Shown here: positions 47,875 through 55,661 of the stretch, piece by piece | How positions within the stretch are numbered: the stretch's first letter is position 1 | Layout: each line of letters begins with the position of its first letter | IMG/VR virus record: IMGVR_UViG_3300047445_000186 | Span: 255,829-319,828 of that record | Reading direction: 5' to 3' (one strand) | Source of the DNA: a virus | Length of the DNA: 64,000 bases | The notes under the pieces: generated by a model | Databases searched by the model: none | What the model saw: only the letters and a program-made list of their open reading frames with translations | Told to the model about the DNA's origin: nothing | Position numbers and translations under genes: made by a program

Positions 47875-48288
47875 ATGCTCCTGAATGAAATCAAACTTGG
47901 TACCAAATCTGACCCTGAAGCCCTGAAGGCTTTCATGGCTGACATGCGCGCGAACACTGAAGCGCATCCATTCGCTCGTGGAATGGTAATTCATAATGAC
48001 TCCGTCGGGGTTGAGGTATCAATCTTTGACGGCAAGATTCACCTGAGCTCGATCATGAGCTTTGTTCAGAAGAACGCTGGTGAAGCTTCGAAGACTCTGA
48101 AATTCCTGACTGATCTTGCTGACAAGCACCAGGTGATCATGGATCTGGCCGTTTCGCCGATCAAGAACGCCGGCGCTCGTGAAGGTAAGAGCCTTACGAA
48201 GGCGCAGCTCACGGCCTGGTACGGTAGGTACGGTTTCAAGAAGGCACGTGGCGATTACATGGAGCGCCCACCTGGCGCCGCTGCGTAA
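47875..48288 (+). CDS. GNAT-like late protein, 137 aa
   Basis: The C-terminal part, LTKAQLTAWYGRYGFKKARG followed by DYMERPPG, resembles the end of GNAT acetyltransferases (a 'WYxrxGF...ymeRxP' pattern). The central strand region (GVEVSIFDGKIHLSSI) fits the fold, but the acetyl-CoA loop R/Q-x-x-G-x-G/A is not clear. Similar proteins are found in T4-like phages. The start MLLNEIKLG includes L-N-E, a possible prohead-protease site. Confidence 0.6.
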   Translation: MLLNEIKLGTKSDPEALKAFMADMRANTEAHPFARGMVIHNDSVGVEVSIFDGKIHLSSIMSFVQKNAGEASKTLKFLTDLADKHQVIMDLAVSPIKNAGAREGKSLTKAQLTAWYGRYGFKKARGDYMERPPGAAA

Positions 48289-48291
48289 ATA
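48286..48291 (+). promoter_or_regulatory. Late promoter core (TAAATA) overlapping a stop codon
   Basis: CGTAAATAGA includes the stop of the GNAT-like gene and lies 25 nt before ATG 48317. Confidence 0.7.
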
Positions 48292-48316
48292 GAGCTGCAC
48301 AATTAGGAAATTTCAA

Positions 48317-48901
48317 ATGCATCCAGTAGTCATCATGGCTTACGAGCCATCCGACGCGATCGACGCGGCCGTTGCTGCTCTCGGTGAAGCGGGTCTGACA
48401 GCCATCGTCCTGAGCACCGCGAAGGCGAAGCTCGTCGATTTTCTCGGCGCTCTCGCCGCTGACGAAAAACCGGCAGACGACGAAAATATCGATAATTCCG
48501 GCGCCGAAGAAACCGGCGGTGGAGAACCCGCAGCTGATCTGCCTCCTGAGCCAAAGGGCAAGACTGACCCAAAGGTCGAAGAATCCGTGATCGTTGACGG
48601 CGAGAAGATCGCAGTCAAGATCGTTGAAGGCATGACTGCTGAACTCTTCCCAAGCGGCCTGATGGTCGGTACGAAGACCGCGTACGCTCTGAACGAATCG
48701 CACTTCGCTTTCTGGCCGGCCGGTTCCGAAGGCATGTTCGATCTGACGCATGACATCCAAATCGAGCGCAATGGCCGTGCTATGTTCACGGCTGCTACGA
48801 TCAAGGAAGCGGTCGCAGTACCATTCCTGAACCTTGGCATCGAGCTCTGGAAGAAGCTCAATGAGGTCGAACAAGAAACTGAACTCACAACGGACGTCTA
48901 A
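48317..48901 (+). CDS. Late hypothetical protein, 194 aa
   Basis: The N-terminal 55 residues are helical (DAIDAAVAALGEAGLTAIVL); residues 55-95 are an acidic linker (PADDENIDNSGAEETGGGE), and the rest is a beta-rich domain (GEKIAVKIVEGMTAELFPSG). The layout is like phage capsid-associated or scaffolding proteins, but no family was recognised. Its stop overlaps the next start (TAATG). Confidence 0.72.
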   Translation: MHPVVIMAYEPSDAIDAAVAALGEAGLTAIVLSTAKAKLVDFLGALAADEKPADDENIDNSGAEETGGGEPAADLPPEPKGKTDPKVEESVIVDGEKIAVKIVEGMTAELFPSGLMVGTKTAYALNESHFAFWPAGSEGMFDLTHDIQIERNGRAMFTAATIKEAVAVPFLNLGIELWKKLNEVEQETELTTDV

Positions 48902-49104
48902 TGCTCGTTCAATATACACAGATCAGTGCTCTCACGCCTGACCAGAAGCAACGTCTGAAGGCGACTTTCCGAGGCGCCGTGCTTGAAGGTATGCCGCACG
49001 TTCAGTTCGAAGGCCTGACTCTCAGCGTTGCTGAGCTGGCCTCTTTCCAACGCATGTGGGAAGCTGAACAGCGCCAAGGTGGTCGTCAGACCTTGTTCGG
49101 ATAA
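48901..49104 (+). CDS. Small late protein, 67 aa
   Basis: The protein MLVQYTQISALTPDQKQRLK is helical with a basic character. It is coupled to the preceding gene and followed by tail paralogue A3 after 3 nt. No domain recognised. Confidence 0.65.
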   Translation: MLVQYTQISALTPDQKQRLKATFRGAVLEGMPHVQFEGLTLSVAELASFQRMWEAEQRQGGRQTLFG

Positions 49105-49107
49105 TAA

Positions 49108-50310
49108 ATGACATCTCCAGTCGATACCTCAGTTAAGTATTTCAGCTCGAATATGCCGAACGCTCCAGTGCTGAGCGGCACTGCCGGCGCGCTGATTGCA
49201 TTGCTGGACGCTTGTCTCAAGGACGGCTTCAACTCGATTACACCGACATCGATTGTGGTCGCTGGAGGTATCGCTACTTTGAGCTGGGCCTCTGGTACGT
49301 TCGCGGCACTGCCAGACTCGGTAGTGCTGATTGCTGGCGTGACCGACAAGACCGGCCTGAACGGTGAGCAGAAAGTGCTCACCAAGAGCGCGCTGTCAAT
49401 CACGTTCGCAACTGCTGAGACTGCTGGCACTGCAACGCTCTCCGCTGCCACGGTGAAGATCGCGCCGCTTGGATGGCTGAAGCCTCAATCAGGTACCAAC
49501 CTTGCAGCGTACCAATCAAGTGATTCACTGTCTACCAAGATGCTACTGCGTGTTGATGACACCGGAACCACGATGGCCCGCGTTGTCGGATACGAGTCCA
49601 TGACCGATGTGAACACTGGAGTGAACCCATTCCCTTCAGCGGCTCAGATGTCAGGTGGCGGTTATTGGTCGAAGAGCGTGAATGCGAGCGCCGCTACCGT
49701 GAATTGGTCCTTGCATGGCGATGGAAGAATCTTCTATCTTAACGTTCAGCCAGGATCGTCGAACGCTTTGGTGAATCAAATTTGTTCAGGCAAGGTCTTT
49801 GGAGACGTGATTCCGACCAAGCCGGGCGGAGACCCTTATGCCTGCTGCCTGAACTACGCCCAGACCGCAACGATTGGTAACCAGACCGATGGCGCGTTCG
49901 GCGCGTCTGGCGACTTCAAGTTCGCCATGCCTCGCGATTTCACAGGATTGGGGTCTTCAGTGATGTACGGCGCGTGGACTTTGACTGGAAATGGCGGAGT
50001 TTCAGGTCTAGCGAACGCCCTTGGCTCGTTCCCTTCCCCAATTGACGGCGGCCTTTGGCTGTGCAAGAAGTTCCTGTACACTTCTATTCTCAGTTCCCCT
50101 CGTGCCATTTTCCCAGGCCTCCTGAACGTCGTCCAGTCTGGCGTTTGGAATTCCTTCAAGCAAGGAGACTCAGTGCCGGGGTCTGGGATTTACGCGGGTA
50201 AGAACCTGATGGCGGCAACGACATCTGACAACTCGACGGCGTTCACCACAGCTTCTACTGCAGCTAACACTGGCATCATCTTTTTCGACGTCACAGGCCC
50301 TTGGAGATAA
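49108..50310 (+). CDS. Tail fibre/adhesin-associated protein A3, 400 aa
   Basis: The third paralogue of the A family (MTSPVDTSVKYFSSNMPNAP, VDDTGTTMARVVGYESMTDV, and end FFDVTGPWR). It is the most divergent of the three and lacks a B-type adhesin behind it; a 2OG-oxygenase-like gene takes that place. It has no promoter of its own close by and probably shares the late transcript from 48286. Confidence 0.78.
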   Translation: MTSPVDTSVKYFSSNMPNAPVLSGTAGALIALLDACLKDGFNSITPTSIVVAGGIATLSWASGTFAALPDSVVLIAGVTDKTGLNGEQKVLTKSALSITFATAETAGTATLSAATVKIAPLGWLKPQSGTNLAAYQSSDSLSTKMLLRVDDTGTTMARVVGYESMTDVNTGVNPFPSAAQMSGGGYWSKSVNASAATVNWSLHGDGRIFYLNVQPGSSNALVNQICSGKVFGDVIPTKPGGDPYACCLNYAQTATIGNQTDGAFGASGDFKFAMPRDFTGLGSSVMYGAWTLTGNGGVSGLANALGSFPSPIDGGLWLCKKFLYTSILSSPRAIFPGLLNVVQSGVWNSFKQGDSVPGSGIYAGKNLMAATTSDNSTAFTTASTAANTGIIFFDVTGPWR

Positions 50311-50311
50311 G

Positions 50312-50938
50312 TTGATCCACAGTCCGTTCCATACCGTTGAGAACTTCATCTCTCCACTGCAATGTGAAATCATTGCAGATCGCCTGAAGCTGAATGTTCC
50401 AAGCTACGCTGAAGATGGTCAGCCTCTGAAGTACGAATGCCGTGTTCCCGTTGAACTGGCAGGAAATATCGCATCAGAGCTGGACGCCCTGTCACCGCTG
50501 CTTGAGCGACGTTATGGTGCTCAGATTTCCGCTGAACCAGCGCTGTTGTTCCAGCAGTACTGGGAGAACGCGAAAGCTCCAGCAGAACAGATCGGCTGCG
50601 AGAACTCAAAGTTCTCACGGAAGAAGTGGATCAAGACGAAGGACGTCGATCTGGTCGGATTTATCTGGCTGAAGTCGTTCCACAACTCGGTTCCGCTCGA
50701 TCCTCGCCACGAGGTCTATGGCGGCAAGCTCGAATTTCCTGGGTACAACTTCAGCCTGACGCCGGTCCGCGGCACGCTGGTAATCTTCCCAGCTACTCCG
50801 CACTTCATCACGGCCACGTCGCACGTGATGCTCGGTTCTCTTGAGCAAATCAAGCTGAACATCAAGCTCAAGGACTGGCAGTACCAGCCTGAGAGTTTTC
50901 CAGGCACGTACCAAGAGTGGTTCTTCCCTGAAGAGTAA
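50312..50938 (+). CDS. 2OG-Fe(II) oxygenase-like protein, 208 aa
   Basis: The start is TTG in GGAGATAAGTTGATC, with the ribosome site inside the end of A3. YGGKLEFPGYNFSLTPVRGT followed by LVIFPATPHFITATSHVM resembles the double-stranded beta-helix of prolyl-hydroxylase-like enzymes. A canonical HxD pair is not evident (TKDVDLVGFIW at that place), so iron binding may be altered. T4-like cyanophages often carry such genes near fibre genes. The enzyme might modify a fibre or be a structural relict. Confidence 0.65.
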   Translation: MIHSPFHTVENFISPLQCEIIADRLKLNVPSYAEDGQPLKYECRVPVELAGNIASELDALSPLLERRYGAQISAEPALLFQQYWENAKAPAEQIGCENSKFSRKKWIKTKDVDLVGFIWLKSFHNSVPLDPRHEVYGGKLEFPGYNFSLTPVRGTLVIFPATPHFITATSHVMLGSLEQIKLNIKLKDWQYQPESFPGTYQEWFFPEE

Positions 50939-50991
50939 TCTGTAACGGCGTTACAGATTCGTTTACACGCATTCCCAGGATGCTGTACAAT
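50937..50991 (+). promoter_or_regulatory. Early promoter with palindromic GTTACAGATT box
   Basis: AATCTGTAAC (50937-50946) and GTTACAGATT (50950-50959) are perfect inverted repeats with a 3-nt spacer, overlapping the preceding stop. TACAAT is at 50986-50991, with TTTACA 18 nt upstream (50962-50967). The box is 36 nt before TACAAT, ten more than in its paralogue at 30692. The palindrome may also act as a terminator. Confidence 0.6.
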
Positions 50992-51011
50992 TCACCATCG
51001 ACACTGAAACG

Positions 51012-51338
51012 ATGATGAACATGAAAAATCCCGCCCTCGCAAATCTCACGCCGGTCAGCTCCGAATCGCTGAGCTGCTCGATGGCGCGGAAACTGCTCCT
51101 GGGCGATATCAGCGATCTGAACGTCCGTCGCTTCGAACACATCTACAACGACCCCCGCCCGCACGTCGGTCTTGCTCTGAAGGGCAAGGAAGGGAACGTC
51201 ACGGTCTGGGCCCTCACGAAGGAACTCCGCGACGAACGCGAGAACGAGCTGATCGGTTGGGAACTCACGCCGATTCGCGAAACCATCGAAGCTCAGCCGT
51301 CGCTCGCCGGCTGGACCCTCCGTTTGCTGAACGACTAA
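51012..51338 (+). CDS. Early hypothetical protein, 108 aa
   Basis: The first of six closely spaced small genes. The start could be ATG 51012, 51015 or 51021; GAAACG lies just upstream. The sequence ends with a beta-alpha-beta pattern (GNVTVWALTKELRDERE). No family recognised. The promoter is related to the one of the genes at 30753. Confidence 0.65.
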   Translation: MMNMKNPALANLTPVSSESLSCSMARKLLLGDISDLNVRRFEHIYNDPRPHVGLALKGKEGNVTVWALTKELRDERENELIGWELTPIRETIEAQPSLAGWTLRLLND

Positions 51339-51350
51339 GAAGGAAAAATC

Positions 51351-51629
51351 ATGGCAAGCTTCAACGACTTCCCGGCGAACTGGCGCGAAATCACGCAAGA
51401 GGTGTTCGCCAAGAGCCGGCACTTCACGTTCGCGCCGGTGAACATCGAGTTCCGGCAGATGATCGATCGGAATGATCGCTCCAAGCCGCCGCTGAATGCC
51501 AGGCTCGAGTGGCAAGCCGACGGCACCGGGTACTCGATCGTGAACGACTACTGGGCCGGGACCGTGAAGCTCTTCGCGTTCGGCGAGCGTACGCCCGGTC
51601 TGGTCGAAAACTTCGATTCTTCGGACTGA
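51351..51629 (+). CDS. Early hypothetical protein, 92 aa
   Basis: AAGGAAAAATCATG gives a good ribosome site. The product MASFNDFPANWREITQEVFA is a small alpha-beta protein with an acidic end. It is 12 nt after the previous gene and 2 nt before the next. Confidence 0.65.
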   Translation: MASFNDFPANWREITQEVFAKSRHFTFAPVNIEFRQMIDRNDRSKPPLNARLEWQADGTGYSIVNDYWAGTVKLFAFGERTPGLVENFDSSD

Positions 51630-51631
51630 TC

Positions 51632-51937
51632 ATGTCGATCTCCATCGTCGCCGGCGGCGACCTGTACAAGCGGCTCCAGCAGGAGATGCTGATCAACGTT
51701 CCGCGCCAGACCACCCTGACCGGGTTTCAAGAGCGGATTGCTGACCGCGGCTTTCGCGGCGCTGAGCTGATCGAAGGTGCGCATGGTTGGTGCCTTCGGT
51801 ACGACTCTGGTCTGCAGGGTTTCGACATCATCAAGGTCGACGGTCTTCCGGGCACGTTCTTCACGGCATGCAAGAAGGCCACGGCCTGGGTCGCCGAAGA
51901 CCCACTTCATCGGTACGCTTTTGTGAGGACAGTATGA
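51632..51937 (+). CDS. Early hypothetical protein, 101 aa
   Basis: The start ATG 51632 follows the previous stop by 2 nt. MSISIVAGGDLYKRLQQEML continues as an alpha-beta protein. No family was recognised. Its stop overlaps the next start (ATGA). Confidence 0.65.
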   Translation: MSISIVAGGDLYKRLQQEMLINVPRQTTLTGFQERIADRGFRGAELIEGAHGWCLRYDSGLQGFDIIKVDGLPGTFFTACKKATAWVAEDPLHRYAFVRTV

Positions 51938-52248
51938 GAGCACATCTCTGTTTCATCGGTGGCGGCGATCGCATCGAACGGTACTGCCCGGGCTGCATCG
52001 ACGAAAGGCGAGCCATGAAAATGAACATCGTGTACTGCCATGTCGGGTACGACCAAGCGTCGGCCCACTCCAGAATCAAGCCGAACATGCCTGACAACAT
52101 GAGGCTCACGTTCAATGACGCTGGCGTGCTGATCCGCGCCGATGTCCTGTCGCCGATCGAGCGGCGGGTGAAAGCCATGCGCGCGGCCGATGTGGAACAA
52201 TCCGATCGCGAATACATTCTGTCTACTCAACGTAAGGGGAAAATCTGA
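51934..52248 (+). CDS. Early hypothetical protein, 104 aa
   Basis: The product MRAHLCFIGGGDRIERYCPG has Cys6, Cys18 and Cys21 (CPGC) that could bind a metal, and an inner Met-rich stretch (MKMNIVYCHVGYD) that could be a second start. Coupled to neighbours by ATGA on one side and a 1-nt overlap on the other. Confidence 0.6.
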   Translation: MRAHLCFIGGGDRIERYCPGCIDERRAMKMNIVYCHVGYDQASAHSRIKPNMPDNMRLTFNDAGVLIRADVLSPIERRVKAMRAADVEQSDREYILSTQRKGKI

Positions 52249-52487
52249 TGTGGGAAAACCGTCGCAATGCTGGCTCGGCGAGCTGGACCGGAGTTGACAA
52301 GAAGAAGGTCGACGCGGCCAAGAAGAAGGAATGGCTCCAGAAGCTGAACCAAGGCAAGCGCGGCCAGAAGGGGTTCACGCTGATCGAGCTCATGATCGTG
52401 CTCGCGATGGTCACGATCGTTCTCGCCATGGTCGGCCCCGGCATGTGGGGTTACCTTGGTGAACTTTTCGCGGTCGTGTCGAAATGA
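52248..52487 (+). CDS. Type IV prepilin-like protein, 79 aa
   Basis: RGQKGFTLIELMIVLAMVTI is a perfect class III signal: Gly42, Phe43 at +1, Glu47 at +5, and a following hydrophobic helix to about residue 63. In pilins the PilD peptidase cleaves after the Gly and methylates the Phe, and Glu5 guides assembly. The leader here is basic and long (42 residues), and the mature part would have only 37 residues, with no pilin head. It lies in an early operon of small genes. A decoy that blocks host pilus assembly, or excludes other phages, is an inference; chance resemblance is unlikely at this length. Confidence 0.75.
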   Translation: MWENRRNAGSASWTGVDKKKVDAAKKKEWLQKLNQGKRGQKGFTLIELMIVLAMVTIVLAMVGPGMWGYLGELFAVVSK

Positions 52488-52735
52488 GCGACGCAATGAA
52501 TGAGCTGTTCGCAGCGACTGAAAAGCGGCGCGCTGAAATCCAACTCGAGCACATCGAGAAGATGATCGAGATGTCAAATCAGATCGCCAAAGATCTGCTG
52601 AACGGAATCGGCTTTGAGGAGCGGCCGAAGCTCAGCGATCATAAGATGCAGCTCATCTTGCTGAACAACATGGCGAACAAGCTTCAGCGCCGTGTGATCA
52701 TGATGCTGGCTGCGGCCGGTCAAGACGGCACGTAA
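52484..52735 (+). CDS. Early helical protein, 83 aa
   Basis: The protein MSDAMNELFAATEKRRAEIQ is predicted helical throughout, possibly a coiled coil. It overlaps the prepilin-like gene by 4 nt and the convergent repeat gene by 16 nt. It may be a partner of the prepilin-like protein because they are translationally coupled. Confidence 0.65.
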   Translation: MSDAMNELFAATEKRRAEIQLEHIEKMIEMSNQIAKDLLNGIGFEERPKLSDHKMQLILLNNMANKLQRRVIMMLAAAGQDGT

Positions 52736-55134
52736 TCCTGCCAAGACCCGATGTTCTGACTTGGTCCTACCCAGTGGTAGACCTTGTTCAGAACGCCTAG
52801 ATCGCCAGTGTCGAGCTCGGCGTAATTCATGTGAATCAAGACTCGCTTCGGTCCAGTGTTCAGGACTGCAGGCGAGATTGGCAGGCCATCGCCTCCCGTG
52901 AGAGTCATTGGCTCGAACGCTGACAGAAGCTTCTCGTCTCCCTTGTCGTCTTGCGAGTCCTCGTTCTTTTTGGACGAGGACGGTCCGCTTCCGGAATCCC
53001 CACCAGCACTTGTTCCAACAATCGCGCCTGGAGTACCTTCAGGTCGATCTGGCATGTACACCCACGTGTCGCCATTCAGGGAGGCCCGGAGCTCTCCAAT
53101 GTCCCAGCCTGTTGTACTACTTGTACTGCCAGAGCCGGTGTCTCCGGTGTCGCCTGAAGAGCCCGAGTCGCCTCCTGCCGAGGTGTCTCCACCAGCAGAA
53201 GTATCTTCTGGCGTGATCGTCTTCAGGACGAGATCGTATGTGCGAACCCGAGGGCGAATGTACAGGACCCCGTTCGTCGGCCACACGACGGACCCGAGCT
53301 TGAACGAGACTGCAGGGTTGCTGAACAATTTGCCTGGGGTGACAGTTCCGAGATCCTTCACAAGGGTCCCGACGTCGTCGGCTATTTGCCAACTAATGCC
53401 GTATAAACTCGCCCCTAACGAGCCATTCGGCGCCTTTTGAATTCTGATCTCTTGGTCCCAGTCGAGTTTCAAGCTAAGCAGATCAATGTCGGGGATCGAC
53501 ATATTCTGCACGCTCAATGACTCGTCTGGAGCGAGAGCTGTGTGCTGGATTACGCAGAGACCTTCACTGAGATCGTCGTTCTCGACGACACTGATCCTAA
53601 TCAAATTGGCTGCTTGACCACGTTCAACTGATCTAAAATAGGTACCACCTGCCCACAGTCGCGCGCGGGTGCTTGATGACGTCTTCAGGAACACTGGCCC
53701 CTGCATCGTCGGCTTGAACTCGCCCTTAACCGGCGCTTGTTGCGCAGCAATCTTAACGACATCCAGTGTCGCGGGTCTGCCAGTGATCTTGAACGTGCCA
53801 GCCGTCGCCCGTACAATCGGAGCAATCTTAGCGGTCGATGGGTAACCAGTGACAGTGAACGCGCCTGTTCCAAGGAACATTGGCCGATCAATGAGCCGCC
53901 AGACCGTGAAGTTCGCGCCATTGCTGCCGATCGTGAACGCACCAATACTTGGTGAGAGCTTGTACGAGAGCTTGCTCTCAATCGACGTGCTGCCGATAAT
54001 GAAGTTCGCCGTTCCAGCATTGATCTTCCGCTGGAACAGGTACTTGGTGTCGCGACCCTGAACGGCGTACGCACCTGTCGCTCCAGCTGGAACGTGGTTG
54101 TACACCCAGCGCATGCTTGGCGCACTGATTGTGAACGTACCCGCCAAGAACCCAGCGCCAGTAGACGAAATTAGCGCTGTAGATCCGTCAATCGAGAATG
54201 CGCCAACGGCTGGCGACCACTGATGTCCGCGCCAGATCTTTGCCGAGCGGGTCCCAATGCTGAACGAACCTGTTCCTGCTCGAATCGCGCGACCAAGCGA
54301 TGTCGTGGAAAGAACACCGGTGATGTTGAACGCAGCGGGATCAACTCGCCAGGCGGTGTTGTTCTTCGTGAACGCAGCTGGAGGCGTATCAATCGTGAAT
54401 GCCTGCGGAACAGGCACGTTGATACGACGGGATCTAATGTAAGACGCCGCTGGGTAATCAATCGTGAACGTGCTGGTCGATGTGAACCACTTACGTCCAG
54501 TGAACTTGAACAGGACATCGCGACCAGTGATCGTGTACGCACCAGTCGTCTCACCCCATGCTCGCGTTCTTGCAATTCGGCCATTTGATCCAACGACCGT
54601 GAATGACGATGGTGGCAGGAACCACTCAAGATCTGCGCGTTGGAAGAACGCCAGATAGCTGTTGTCGATCGTAAAGACGCCTGGCTGCGTTCTAAGCTTG
54701 TGCGCTACCGACGGCTGAACAGTTGCCCCAGTGTACGTGAATACGCCAGGTGATACAGGGAACTTATGGGCGAACGTGATTTTGGCTGGGAAGCCAACTA
54801 CGTTGAACGCGCCAGTCGGCGCTGGCATTGTGCGCGTGAGCGATTGCCGTGCCGAATTTCCAGAGTAATTGAACGTGCCTGGTGCTAGCGACCAGAACAC
54901 CGATGTCGAAATCGCCGCCGACGACGGCGTGATCGAGAACGCCCCTGGCGTTGCATCGAAGGAATATGAGTTCGCGGTTCCAACAGAACCGAATAGCAGG
55001 GTAACCGAGGACGCCCCTGCAGTAGGAACGCCCGCGAACGTCAGGTGGGCCGCAGACGACATCGGCGTCAACGACCCAGAGACGGTACTTACGGCGAAAG
55101 AGCTAGGTGTACAACTGAGGAGATAGTCAGCCAC
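52720..55134 (-). CDS. Tail protein with about 18 tandem 23-residue repeats, 804 aa
   Basis: Residues about 60-480 consist of roughly 18 repeats with the core G-(A/T/V)-F-(T/S)-I-(T/D)-G, for example PGAFSITPSSA, TGAYTITGRDV, AGTFKITGRPA, each about 23 residues. The unit suits a beta-solenoid or stacked beta-strand fibre shaft. Residues 655-690 are Gly/Asp/Ser-rich (DTSAGGDTSAGG), followed by a compact end (VYHWVGPSQN). It lies in the minus-strand tail operon and its last 16 nt overlap the convergent early gene. Probably a tail fibre or spike. Confidence 0.8.
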   Translation of the reverse strand: MADYLLSCTPSSFAVSTVSGSLTPMSSAAHLTFAGVPTAGASSVTLLFGSVGTANSYSFDATPGAFSITPSSAAISTSVFWSLAPGTFNYSGNSARQSLTRTMPAPTGAFNVVGFPAKITFAHKFPVSPGVFTYTGATVQPSVAHKLRTQPGVFTIDNSYLAFFQRADLEWFLPPSSFTVVGSNGRIARTRAWGETTGAYTITGRDVLFKFTGRKWFTSTSTFTIDYPAASYIRSRRINVPVPQAFTIDTPPAAFTKNNTAWRVDPAAFNITGVLSTTSLGRAIRAGTGSFSIGTRSAKIWRGHQWSPAVGAFSIDGSTALISSTGAGFLAGTFTISAPSMRWVYNHVPAGATGAYAVQGRDTKYLFQRKINAGTANFIIGSTSIESKLSYKLSPSIGAFTIGSNGANFTVWRLIDRPMFLGTGAFTVTGYPSTAKIAPIVRATAGTFKITGRPATLDVVKIAAQQAPVKGEFKPTMQGPVFLKTSSSTRARLWAGGTYFRSVERGQAANLIRISVVENDDLSEGLCVIQHTALAPDESLSVQNMSIPDIDLLSLKLDWDQEIRIQKAPNGSLGASLYGISWQIADDVGTLVKDLGTVTPGKLFSNPAVSFKLGSVVWPTNGVLYIRPRVRTYDLVLKTITPEDTSAGGDTSAGGDSGSSGDTGDTGSGSTSSTTGWDIGELRASLNGDTWVYMPDRPEGTPGAIVGTSAGGDSGSGPSSSKKNEDSQDDKGDEKLLSAFEPMTLTGGDGLPISPAVLNTGPKRVLIHMNYAELDTGDLGVLNKVYHWVGPSQNIGSWQDYVPS

Positions 55135-55155
55135 GTAACGGCACCGTTAGGCCGA

Positions 55156-55599
55156 TTACGTCAGCGTCAGAATCGTACCTGGCGTAGCCGAGTTGAACTG
55201 AATCGTGACCGTTTCCGTATCGCCCAGCGTAATGCTGGTACCGTAGTCGTACCAGCCAACAACAGCGTCGGCTGGCGACGTTGCGGTGTCATTGTACAGG
55301 ACAGCGTACCGGAATGGACCGATCGAACCACCAGTTGCGGTGAACACAACCTGCGTACCGAGCACCGAGGTAACGCCCGAAGAGACGCTCAGTGTGATCG
55401 TTGTTGCCGAACCACCAGTTGGGTAACCGACGGCCGAAGTTGGCGGCGCGTGTGCGCTGACCAGGTCAAGCGTTGTTTGCGAAGCAATAGGCGCAACGTT
55501 CGTCAGGCAGACCTTGTAAACGTCGGTAGCAAAGTGATGCACACCCTTGATGACCTGCTGCGAGAAGTCATTGAACTTGTTGAATGCTGAAACAGCCAT
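55156..55599 (-). CDS. Conserved tail-associated protein, 147 aa
   Basis: The start MAVSAFNKFNDFSQQVIKGV followed by VYKVCLTNVAPIA resembles a phage structural family with an N-terminal amphipathic helix and an Ig-like beta-sandwich. It has a late promoter 32 nt upstream and precedes the repeat protein by 21 nt, so both are likely in one late transcript. Confidence 0.75.
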   Translation of the reverse strand: MAVSAFNKFNDFSQQVIKGVHHFATDVYKVCLTNVAPIASQTTLDLVSAHAPPTSAVGYPTGGSATTITLSVSSGVTSVLGTQVVFTATGGSIGPFRYAVLYNDTATSPADAVVGWYDYGTSITLGDTETVTIQFNSATPGTILTLT

Positions 55600-55631
55600 G
55601 ATTATCCTTAAGAGGGACTGGAGATACCGGC

Positions 55632-55637
55632 TATTTA
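55632..55637 (-). promoter_or_regulatory. Late promoter core (TAAATA)
   Basis: The minus strand reads GTGTAAATAGCC, 32 nt upstream of the start at 55599. Confidence 0.65.
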
Positions 55638-55661
55638 CACGCTATCTACGCGGTCCAAAAA

